Positions 53,115 through 60,699 of a stretch of DNA of 64,000 bases are shown piece by piece; position 1 is the stretch's first letter; each line of letters begins with the position of its first letter. Below the pieces are notes generated by a model. That model was not told the origin of the DNA. It ran no database searches and saw nothing but the letters and a program-made list of their open reading frames with translations. Origin of the DNA: UBA8752 sp002172485. Its GTDB lineage: Bacteria > Bacteroidota > Bacteroidia > Flavobacteriales_D > Sanyastnellaceae. The translations under genes and the position numbers were made by a program. The stretch is from NCBI GenBank assembly GCA_042089915.1, contig JBELJZ010000003.1, forward strand, positions 124,001 through 188,000. Reading direction: 5' to 3'.

Positions 53115-55456
53115 AACTTCATGTCGAGGCCGATGGACGGCAGGAACGGCAGCTGGTCCACCCGCTCACCCGTCACGCGGTTGATGTAGAAGATGTTGGC
53201 CCGGGAGTAGACATTGGTCACGCTCGCATTGGCGTCCAACTCGATGCGCTCGCCCAGCTTGAACGTGCGGCGAACGCTGAGGTCCAAGCGGTGATACACC
53301 GGCAACCGGCCCGCGTTGAGGTCGGCGTAGACGATGCCCAACTCGATGGGGTTGCTGTTGACGTAGTTCTCGTCGATGCCCTCAGAAATGCCGATGGGCT
53401 GATAGTAGCCCTGCGTCTGGGTGAAGGGCAATCCAGAGCCCAGGTTCCAGCGGGCCGAAACCTCAGTCTTGTGCTGCTTGCCCATCTTGCGGGAGGCGAG
53501 CAAGTTGATGTTGTGGCGGCGGTCGAAGACCGGGTCATACCAGCGGAAACCGTCCCAACGGTCGACGTTGCCCAAGGAATAGACGATCCACAGGTAATTG
53601 AACTTGTCCTCGTACTTGACGACGAGGTCCACCCCTTCGGCGCGGCCCGTCTCAATAATGAAGTCCTTGCGCTGGCTCTCCGGCACGCCGGCGAATTCAT
53701 AAGTGTCCGGAAACAGCTTGTTCCGGTTCTGGTTGGTCAACTGGGTGAACCACTTGGTGTAGCCCTCCACGTTGACGTTGATGCGCTCGGTCAAGTCAAA
53801 CTCGAAGCCCGCCACCGTGTGTGCCGCGGTTTGCAAGCTGTGGGTGATTTCCTGCACATCGCCGTCGGGGCCGATGAGCTGGTCCTGCAGGTTGGACGGA
53901 CCGCTGAGGAAGCCGTAAAACAGGTTGACCACATCGCGGTCGGAGTTGGCCGAGATCAGGTTCTGGCTGTAGAGTCCGCCCGCGGCCTTGAGGCGCAGGC
54001 GCTCGGACGCCTTGTATTTGATGCCGAGTCGTGGCTCGGGGCTGAACTTGGCCAGGGAACTGTAGTACTGAATCCGGAGGGACGGATTCACAATCCACGG
54101 TCCGCGCTGGCGCTTGTAGTCAAAGTAACCGGCCAGCTCCGTGGTGTTCTCCGCCTGCTCCACCGCCACACCGAGGGCATTGAACGTCCGGAAATCCGTA
54201 CGCAATCCCACCGCTTGGATGCCGTAGCGTGCCTCGTCGTCCCCGAGAACGTACTTGAAATTGAGGCCGAAGTTGAAGCCATTGACTTGGCTGTAGCGGT
54301 CGGCGAGCCCGTCTTCGCGGAGGTCGATGCGGTACCGCGAGCTGGCGAAGTTGCCTTTGATGAGCACGGCGCTGCCTGTCGGCACGACGATGAATTGGCC
54401 GCCACCCCCCACATTGCTCCAATCGAGGTTGCTGAGGGCTTGATAGCTCACATCGTCGTTGAAGGAGAAGCCAAAGAGGCTCATGCGGCTGCCCGCGCCC
54501 CCGGCAAACGTGACCTTGCCGTAGAGGTCGGTGAAGTTGAAGGGCAACCCGTCCTCATCGATGTAGCTGTAGAGGAGCTTGGAGCTTTGCTCGAGGTAAC
54601 TGCGCTTGCCGCTCAGGATGAAGGACGTGCCGCCGCCGCGCTCGTTGCGCTTGCCAAGCGGTCCCTCGAGCAGGAGCTTGCTGCCGAACGGGCTGGCGCC
54701 AATGCGGCCCGACAGGCCGGCCAGGCTGCCATCGCGGGTGGAGATGTCCATGATGGAACTGATCCGTCCACCGTAGCGGCCACTGAAGCCTCCCGTGTAG
54801 ATGTCGGCATTGGAAATGATGTCCGTGTCGAAGACGCTGAAGAGGCCAATGCTGTGGAAGGCATTGTAGATGATCATCCCGTCCAGGAGCACCTTGTTCT
54901 GGACCGGTGAACCACCGCGGATGTACAACTGACCGCCTTGGTCACCCGTCGACACGAAGCCAGGCAAGGTTTGCAAGACTTGAACGAGGTCGGGCGTGCC
55001 GCCCAAACTGGGAATGCGCTTGATGTCCGCAGGTTGGATGGATTCCACGGACATCCGGACGGTGTTCAACTGCTCTCCCCGCTCCGTGGAGATGACGGCA
55101 CTTTCCAATTCGATCAGGCCCGCTTCGAGCGTCACATTGCGCGTGACCACCCGGTCATCCAACACCACCACCTCCGTGCGGTAGGGTTTGAATTCCACAC
55201 TCGACACCACCAAGGTGTAGGTCCCCGCAGGAACCTTGGACAAGCTGTAATAGCCCTGGATGTCGGTGGACACGCCAAACGTGGTTCCTTCCAGCACCAC
55301 CGCAGAAAACAAAACGGGGGCCCCGTCCTCCGCTGCGCGCACGAAGCCTTTGACCGTTCCCTGAGCCACCACAGCGCTGCTGAATCCAGTCAGCAACAGG
55401 GCCACAACGGCCCAATACCGCACCGCGTCCAAGCGGCCGATCTTCCATCCTTGCAT
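53111..55456 (-). CDS. TonB-dependent outer-membrane receptor with carboxypeptidase-regulatory N-domain
   Basis: 781 residues from the ATG at 55456. A signal peptide (about 1-31, ending AVVAQ) precedes a CarboxypepD_reg-like domain (about 32-115: GTVKGFVRAAEDGAPVLFSA, DIQGYYSLSKVPAGTYTLVV). The plug (about 140-270) has LVQVLQTLPGFVSTGDQGGQ and LYIRGGSPVQNKVLLDGM. A beta barrel follows, ending in the aromatic residue of LPSIGLDMKF. The substrate is unknown; no SusD gene or enzyme gene is adjacent. The longer frame from 55621 overlaps the helicase gene and is rejected. Confidence 0.93.
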   Translation of the reverse strand: MQGWKIGRLDAVRYWAVVALLLTGFSSAVVAQGTVKGFVRAAEDGAPVLFSAVVLEGTTFGVSTDIQGYYSLSKVPAGTYTLVVSSVEFKPYRTEVVVLDDRVVTRNVTLEAGLIELESAVISTERGEQLNTVRMSVESIQPADIKRIPSLGGTPDLVQVLQTLPGFVSTGDQGGQLYIRGGSPVQNKVLLDGMIIYNAFHSIGLFSVFDTDIISNADIYTGGFSGRYGGRISSIMDISTRDGSLAGLSGRIGASPFGSKLLLEGPLGKRNERGGGTSFILSGKRSYLEQSSKLLYSYIDEDGLPFNFTDLYGKVTFAGGAGSRMSLFGFSFNDDVSYQALSNLDWSNVGGGGQFIVVPTGSAVLIKGNFASSRYRIDLREDGLADRYSQVNGFNFGLNFKYVLGDDEARYGIQAVGLRTDFRTFNALGVAVEQAENTTELAGYFDYKRQRGPWIVNPSLRIQYYSSLAKFSPEPRLGIKYKASERLRLKAAGGLYSQNLISANSDRDVVNLFYGFLSGPSNLQDQLIGPDGDVQEITHSLQTAAHTVAGFEFDLTERINVNVEGYTKWFTQLTNQNRNKLFPDTYEFAGVPESQRKDFIIETGRAEGVDLVVKYEDKFNYLWIVYSLGNVDRWDGFRWYDPVFDRRHNINLLASRKMGKQHKTEVSARWNLGSGLPFTQTQGYYQPIGISEGIDENYVNSNPIELGIVYADLNAGRLPVYHRLDLSVRRTFKLGERIELDANASVTNVYSRANIFYINRVTGERVDQLPFLPSIGLDMKF

Positions 55457-55460
55457 GGCG

Positions 55461-55468
55461 CGAAGGTA
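55461..55468 (-). promoter_or_regulatory. Promoter -7-like element for the TonB receptor gene
   Basis: Minus-strand TACCTTCG in the 25-base gap after the helicase gene, four bases before the ATG at 55456. Identical in sequence and spacing to the element at 4693-4700. Confidence 0.5.
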
Positions 55469-55481
55469 GGGTGCGGCGCGC

Positions 55482-57947
55482 CTAAGCACCGGCGCGGGAC
55501 ATCTTGCGAATCCGCGCCTCGAGCTGCTCGCTGGAAAGCTTCTCCCGCAACCGGTCCACCAAGATGGGAAACGAAAACGGCGTGGGGTGGTCCGGATGGG
55601 TGATGATCCACTTTCCTGCATTCAACCGTTCCAACACTTCACGGAGTCGGTCCAACTCGATTTGGTGGTGGGTCATCTCATCAAAAGCCTGCCGATACAG
55701 CAGGTTGATCGGATCGTGGTCCGCCAGGACGTCGAACAGCAACGAGCTCGACCCTTGAAGGTGGCGGTCCTTGACGGGTTGTCCGGGATAGCCGCGGAAC
55801 ACCAGTCCCGCAATGACGGCGATGTCCCGGAACTGGCGGCGGGCCAGCTCTGCGCCATTGACGGTGGCTTCCAAGTCATCCATCAGGTGGGCGGTGCTGA
55901 ACAGGTCGCTGTCAAAGGCCTCCGCGATGGGGATGGGCTGGTCGCTGAGCAGCTCAAAACCATAGTCGTTGTAGGCCATAGAAAACGTCATGGGCCTGAG
56001 CAGGCTCATTCGGTAGGCCATGAGCGCAGCTACCCCTTCGTGCACCATGCGCCCCTCCATGGGAAACACGAACAAATGGTGCCCTTCCCGACTCTCCATG
56101 AGCTCCATCAGGACTTGGCCCGATACCGGCAAATGGCTGCGCTCGGTCTGCAGATCGAGCATGGGCCGAATGCGCTCCAGCTCGGGACTCACATTGCGGC
56201 CATGGGCATAATCGTCGAGGGTCTCGCGCAGAATGCGGCTGACCATCGAGGTCCACGGCAGCCGTCCGCCCTGCCAAGTCGGAATGCGCCCTTTCGGAGA
56301 CTTGGCCGGTTTGACCTTGGCCTCGAGGTTGCGAAATCGGATCAATTCTAGGCAGCGCCCCCCAAACCAGAAGACGTCTCCGGGATTCAAACTGCTCACG
56401 AAATACTCTTCGACGTGGCCCACCAATCCGCCGCTGCGCCACTTGACCGCAATCATCGTGTCCCCCACAATGGTCCCGATGGACATCCGATGGCGCCGGG
56501 CTGCGCGGCGGTCGGTGATGCGATGAAGTCCGTCCTCGCCCTTTTCGACGCGGTTGAATTCGTCGTACGCTGCAAAAGCGCGTCCCCCATGGGTCACCAT
56601 GGCCAGCACATCCTGCCATTCCGCCTCATCCATGGTGGAGAACGCATGGGTGGTGCGCACCCGGTCGCGCAGGTCCATTGCCTTGAATCCATCCCCTACG
56701 GCGAGGGTGCACAGGAATTGCACGAGCACATCGAAGGACCGGACCATCGGCCGACGCGGCTCGATTTCGCCGGTCTCCACGGCTTTTCTGAGCGCGGCGG
56801 CCTCGAGCAGCTCCAGACCAAACGTGGGCAAGAAGTGGATTTTGCTTTCCGCTCCCGGTTGGTGGCCACTCCGTCCTGCCCGCTGCACAAAACGGGCCAC
56901 GCCTTTGGGGCCTCCAATCTGCACAATGGCCTCGACAGGCCGAAAATCGACGCCTAGATCGAGCGAACTCGTACAGACCACGGCCTTCAACTTTCCCTCA
57001 TACAGCGCGTCTTCCACCCAAAAGCGGAGCTCTTTGCTGATGCTGCCGTGGTGCAACGCGATGGCCCCGGCCAAGTCGGGATTGGCCTGCAGGATTTTCT
57101 GATACCAGATCTCCGATTGAGAGCGGGTATTGGTGAAGACCAACGTGCTCGAATTCTGGCGAATGATGTCCACGACCTGGTCCAACAGTTGCACGCCGAG
57201 GTGTCCTGCCCAAGCCAGCCTTTCGAACGCCTCGGGCATGAGGCTGTCCACCGAAATCCGCTTCTGGATGTCCGAGCGGATGATGCGTGCATCAGCCAAA
57301 CGGTCCATGCCGACCAGGGTCTCCATGGCTTCCGTCAAGTTGCCAATGGTGGCCGAAATCCCCCAGACCCGCATGGCGGGTGACAAGGCTTTGAGTTGTG
57401 CGATGGCCAACTCGACCTGCACCCCCCGCTTGTTGCCCAGCAGGTCGTGCCATTCGTCCACCACGATGGCGGTCAGGCCACCGAACCGCTTCTCGTTGCC
57501 CTTTTTGGCAAGGAGGACATGCAGGCTTTCCGGTGTCGTGATAAGCACCTCGGGCAACCGGCGGTCCTGCCGCTGTTTCTGGGCTGAAGGCGTGTCGCCG
57601 GTGCGGACCTCCACCGTCCAGCCGTTGTCGGCGTGGGCGAGCAGCCGGGACGCGGAGCCGTGGATTTCCTTGGCCAATGCCCGAATCGGGGTGATCCACA
57701 GCACCCGCAATCCTCCGGGCTTGCCGCCGCCCAAAACGGAAGGCACCAGCGCACTGTAGGTCTTTCCGCTCCCGGTGGGCGCATTCACCAGCGCATCCCC
57801 TCCTTGTTCGAAATGCTGCCACGCCTCCAATTGAAAGGCAAAGGGACACCATCCACGGTCGGAAAAGAAGGCCGTACCGCCCTCGACCAGCGTGGATTCA
57901 CCCGACTGGGCTTCGTTGAAATTCGCAGGATTTGGCGTGGATTCCAC
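55482..57947 (-). CDS. Ligase-associated DEXH-box helicase (Lhr-like)
   Basis: 821 residues from a GTG at 57947. Superfamily 2 motifs: Q-motif/Walker A ALVNAPTGSGKTYSALVPSV (about 52-71), DEWH box IVVDEWHDLLGNKRG, motif III WGISATIGNL, motif IV/V TSSLDLGVDFRPVEAIVQIG and motif VI FVQRAGRSGHQPG. The long C-terminal Lhr region follows. This class usually sits beside an ATP-dependent DNA ligase and a beta-CASP exonuclease in a repair island, but neither is visible here. It likely unwinds nucleic acid 3' to 5' during DNA damage response. Confidence 0.88.
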   Translation of the reverse strand: MESTPNPANFNEAQSGESTLVEGGTAFFSDRGWCPFAFQLEAWQHFEQGGDALVNAPTGSGKTYSALVPSVLGGGKPGGLRVLWITPIRALAKEIHGSASRLLAHADNGWTVEVRTGDTPSAQKQRQDRRLPEVLITTPESLHVLLAKKGNEKRFGGLTAIVVDEWHDLLGNKRGVQVELAIAQLKALSPAMRVWGISATIGNLTEAMETLVGMDRLADARIIRSDIQKRISVDSLMPEAFERLAWAGHLGVQLLDQVVDIIRQNSSTLVFTNTRSQSEIWYQKILQANPDLAGAIALHHGSISKELRFWVEDALYEGKLKAVVCTSSLDLGVDFRPVEAIVQIGGPKGVARFVQRAGRSGHQPGAESKIHFLPTFGLELLEAAALRKAVETGEIEPRRPMVRSFDVLVQFLCTLAVGDGFKAMDLRDRVRTTHAFSTMDEAEWQDVLAMVTHGGRAFAAYDEFNRVEKGEDGLHRITDRRAARRHRMSIGTIVGDTMIAVKWRSGGLVGHVEEYFVSSLNPGDVFWFGGRCLELIRFRNLEAKVKPAKSPKGRIPTWQGGRLPWTSMVSRILRETLDDYAHGRNVSPELERIRPMLDLQTERSHLPVSGQVLMELMESREGHHLFVFPMEGRMVHEGVAALMAYRMSLLRPMTFSMAYNDYGFELLSDQPIPIAEAFDSDLFSTAHLMDDLEATVNGAELARRQFRDIAVIAGLVFRGYPGQPVKDRHLQGSSSLLFDVLADHDPINLLYRQAFDEMTHHQIELDRLREVLERLNAGKWIITHPDHPTPFSFPILVDRLREKLSSEQLEARIRKMSRAGA

Positions 57948-57981
57948 CTTGCAATAATCTCCCGAATCGCCTTTGTGTTCC

Positions 57982-57989
57982 TACCTTCC
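57982..57989 (+). promoter_or_regulatory. Promoter -7-like element for the TPR protein gene
   Basis: TACCTTCC, six bases before the ATG at 57996, inside the 48-base divergent gap with the helicase gene. Confidence 0.35.
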
Positions 57990-57995
57990 CCTGTC

Positions 57996-58784
57996 ATGAA
58001 AGGAAACCTGCACCTCTTTTCCATGTTGGCGCTGATTTGCGCCCTGTTCTCCAACGTCTCTGAAGCCGAAGCCCAGGATCCGAAATACAGCCGGATGCTC
58101 GAAGATCTGGTCGACGAGAAATACGAGCGCGTGCTCTTCCGCGCCATCGGCTTCACCGAAAAAGAAAAAACGAAGAAGCACCCCGAGCCATACAGCTACA
58201 TGGCCCGCGCCTACCTCAAGATTCACCAGAGCGATGATCCGGAGCTCAAGGAGAATTACCCCAAGGCGCTGAAAGAGAGCTTGAAGTACTGCACCAAGTT
58301 CATCAAGAAGGACAAGGAAATGGAGTACGTACCCGACCAGCTCGACTTCATCGAAGAGCTCCGTGCCGAAGCAATCGCTCAGGCCGACACCGAAATGGAT
58401 GCGGAAAAGTACACCCGCGCCAAGAGCCTTTACAACTACCTGAAGAAATTGGACAAGAGCGACCCGGCCGCCTATCTCATGCTCGGGTTGGCCAACTACT
58501 ATGGCCGCGCCACGCGGGACGCCTCCGCCAACTGGGAAGCTGCCATCCAGATCATGGGCAGCATGACCGGACGCATCCCCGCTTCTGAGGAGATTGAGTA
58601 TTACCGGGACGAGCCCCTCACCGAGTCCATGACGAATCTGCTCAAAACCGGTATCATCCAGGCCTCCGAACAACTCGACGCGGATGGACAGCGGACCCAA
58701 GCCATCGAACTGCTCGAGAGCGGCCTTCCGCTGTTTGAAGGCGACCGCAGCTACATGGTGACGTACGGCTCTATTGTCGGCTGA
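57996..58784 (+). CDS. Exported TPR-like protein of unknown function
   Basis: 262 residues from the ATG at 57996. A signal peptide (about 1-25, ending AEAQ) precedes helical repeats over the whole mature chain (YSRMLEDLVDEKYERVLFRA, PEPYSYMARAYLKIHQ, YTRAKSLYNYLKKLDKSDPA, AYLMLGLANYYGRATRDASA), read as TPR-like. No enzyme motif is seen, and I do not recognise a named family. It ends 16 bases before the histidine kinase start and could be co-transcribed with it. The C-terminus ends abruptly after VTYGSIVG. Confidence 0.8.
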   Translation: MKGNLHLFSMLALICALFSNVSEAEAQDPKYSRMLEDLVDEKYERVLFRAIGFTEKEKTKKHPEPYSYMARAYLKIHQSDDPELKENYPKALKESLKYCTKFIKKDKEMEYVPDQLDFIEELRAEAIAQADTEMDAEKYTRAKSLYNYLKKLDKSDPAAYLMLGLANYYGRATRDASANWEAAIQIMGSMTGRIPASEEIEYYRDEPLTESMTNLLKTGIIQASEQLDADGQRTQAIELLESGLPLFEGDRSYMVTYGSIVG

Positions 58785-58800
58785 GTTGTCCCCGGCTGGG

Positions 58801-59943
58801 ATGTCCCGCTTTCCTCACGATCGCGATCACCCGCTGCTGGACCCCCAGTCCGACCGCCCGCTTGACATCCTTCTGCTGGAGGACAATGAAGTGGATGCTC
58901 TCGTGTTCGAAGGCACCGCGCGGCGGTATTCCCAGCCCATTCATGTCCGCTGGACCTCGACTTTGAAAGAATTCGAGACCGCCCTTGGAGAGCGCCTCCC
59001 CGACATCATCTGTGCAGACCACCTCCTCCCAGATGGGATTGCCACCCAGGCCCTTCAAGTCCGGAATCAAGTGGAGCGCGACATTCCGTTCCTCGTCATC
59101 ACCGGTGCTGGCGAAGAGGACGTGGCCGTCGATTACATGAGACTCGGGGCGTCGGACTATTTGTCCAAGCGCCGACTCAAAGAATTCGGATTGGTCCTAG
59201 ATGTCTTGCTCCGGGGCTACCGCAACCGCGCCTTGCGCCATGCCGCTGAATCCGAAAGCCAAAGGCTCAATGCCGAGTTGATGGCTTTGATTCGCCACAC
59301 AGAAGAGGAGCGCGACGAAGAGAAACGCGCGCTGTCGCGCGACATCCACGACCAGCTGGGCCAAGAGTTGACCGCCCTGAAACTGGGCATGTACATGGTA
59401 CAACGTGGCCTGAACGCGGAGGGCGGACCCGACCCGACCGCCCTGTCGAACAAGTTGGACGATCTGATTGCCCTGAACACCAACGTCATCCAGCAGGTTC
59501 GCAACATCGCGCGGTCCTTGCGTCCGGTCGTCCTCGATCAAGTCGGCTTGTCTGCCGGCATCGAAACGCTCGTACGGGACTTCAACCACAAAGGTGGCAC
59601 CTTTTGCGGCCTGCACATGGATCCGCTTCCAGAGTTGAACGAGGCCATGCGAACGGACTTGTTCCGCATCGTGCAGGAAGCCCTGACGAATGTTCAACGT
59701 CACGCCGAGGCCAACCTGGCTTATATCCGCCTGTTTGCAGACGACCAAGCGTTGCGCCTCGAGATCGGAGATGACGGACAGGGCATTCCCCTCCAAAACG
59801 AAGCCGAGCCAGCACCGATGGGCATCGGGGTGATCGGCATGCGCGAGCGGGTTCGAAACCACGGCGGAGAAATCCGCATCCAATCCACCCCGGGTTCCGG
59901 TACGGCCATTGAAGTCACCATGCCTCTGGGAGAAGCAGAGTAA
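58801..59943 (+). CDS. Receiver-histidine kinase hybrid (NarL/DegS-type HisKA_3)
   Basis: 380 residues from the ATG at 58801; a TTG at 58774 overlapping the TPR gene is less likely. The N-terminal receiver domain (about 20-135) has acidic LLLEDNEVD and the phosphoacceptor Asp73 in CADHLLPDG. A HisKA_3 helix follows with His183 in LSRDIHDQLGQELTALKL, then HATPase_c with RIVQEALTNVQRHAEA (N box), GDDGQGIPL and GIGVIGMRERVRNHGGE. No membrane segment, so it is cytoplasmic and probably takes its input as phosphate on the receiver domain. It precedes a NarL-type regulator by nine bases. Confidence 0.92.
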   Translation: MSRFPHDRDHPLLDPQSDRPLDILLLEDNEVDALVFEGTARRYSQPIHVRWTSTLKEFETALGERLPDIICADHLLPDGIATQALQVRNQVERDIPFLVITGAGEEDVAVDYMRLGASDYLSKRRLKEFGLVLDVLLRGYRNRALRHAAESESQRLNAELMALIRHTEEERDEEKRALSRDIHDQLGQELTALKLGMYMVQRGLNAEGGPDPTALSNKLDDLIALNTNVIQQVRNIARSLRPVVLDQVGLSAGIETLVRDFNHKGGTFCGLHMDPLPELNEAMRTDLFRIVQEALTNVQRHAEANLAYIRLFADDQALRLEIGDDGQGIPLQNEAEPAPMGIGVIGMRERVRNHGGEIRIQSTPGSGTAIEVTMPLGEAE

Positions 59944-59952
59944 ATTGAGTCC

Positions 59953-60621
59953 ATGGAAAAGAAGACCGTTGTCCTGTGCGACGACCACAACATCGTTCGG
60001 GCGGGACTCCGCCAGATTGTCGAATCCTTCGGGGATTTCGAAGTGCTGGCCGATGTGGAAAGCGGCGAGGCCCTGTTTCCGCTCTTCAAGAAGCAAACAC
60101 CGGACCTCCTCCTACTGGACATCAGCCTCCCGGGACGCAGTGGTCTAGAAGTCCTCAAGCAAATTCAGGCCATGTACCCCAGCATTGCCGTTCTGGCGCT
60201 GAGCATGTATCCAGAAGACCAATTCGCCATCCGAATGATCAAGGCTGGAGCGAGGGGCTATTTGCACAAGGACAGCGCTCCACAAGTGTTGGAGGACGCG
60301 ATGCGGACCATCGCGGAAGGCAAACAATTCATCAGTGCTGAATTGACGCGCCTGATGATCGAGGAGATGGCGAAGGACGACAATGACCTTCCGCACAAGA
60401 GCCTGTCTGACCGCGAGTACGAAGTGTTGCTCTACATCGGGGAAGGCAAGACGATGACGGAAATTGCCAATCAGCTGAGCCTCAGCATCAAAACGGTCAG
60501 CACCTACCGAAGCCGCATCCTGGAGAAGATGCGCCTCAAAAGCAACTCCGACCTCGTCAAATACATCCTGTTGCACGACCTCGCTCCCGGAGGTGCCGAC
60601 CCGACGCACACCGCGGGTTGA
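59953..60621 (+). CDS. NarL/FixJ family response regulator
   Basis: 222 residues. Receiver domain with Asp10, Asp11 and phosphoacceptor Asp56 (LLLLDISLPGRSGLEVLKQ) and Lys in YLHKDSA; LuxR-type HTH at about 148-212 (SLSDREYEVLLYIGEGKTMT and IANQLSLSIKTVSTYRSRIL). It binds DNA when phosphorylated, most likely by the kinase just upstream. A TAAATTGA sequence (59941-59948) that includes the kinase stop lies four bases before its ATG, but co-transcription with the kinase is more likely. Confidence 0.95.
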   Translation: MEKKTVVLCDDHNIVRAGLRQIVESFGDFEVLADVESGEALFPLFKKQTPDLLLLDISLPGRSGLEVLKQIQAMYPSIAVLALSMYPEDQFAIRMIKAGARGYLHKDSAPQVLEDAMRTIAEGKQFISAELTRLMIEEMAKDDNDLPHKSLSDREYEVLLYIGEGKTMTEIANQLSLSIKTVSTYRSRILEKMRLKSNSDLVKYILLHDLAPGGADPTHTAG

Positions 60622-60687
60622 CCGGCCTCGGAATTTTCTGACCACAAGACAACGCAGCCCCTGACGTCTTCTGACGCCCCCCGAGGC

Positions 60688-60695
60688 TACTTTCA
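60688..60695 (+). promoter_or_regulatory. Promoter -7-like element for the SpoIIE-type phosphatase gene
   Basis: TACTTTCA, four bases before the ATG at 60700. Partial match to TAnnTTTG at the recurring spacing, in a 78-base gap after the response regulator. Confidence 0.32.
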
Positions 60696-60699
60696 CTTT

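Noticed and set aside
53291..54910. 539-residue plus-strand open frame opposite the TonB receptor
   Set aside because: Val/Ala/Glu-rich antisense translation, no domain; the receptor strand has full plug and barrel features.
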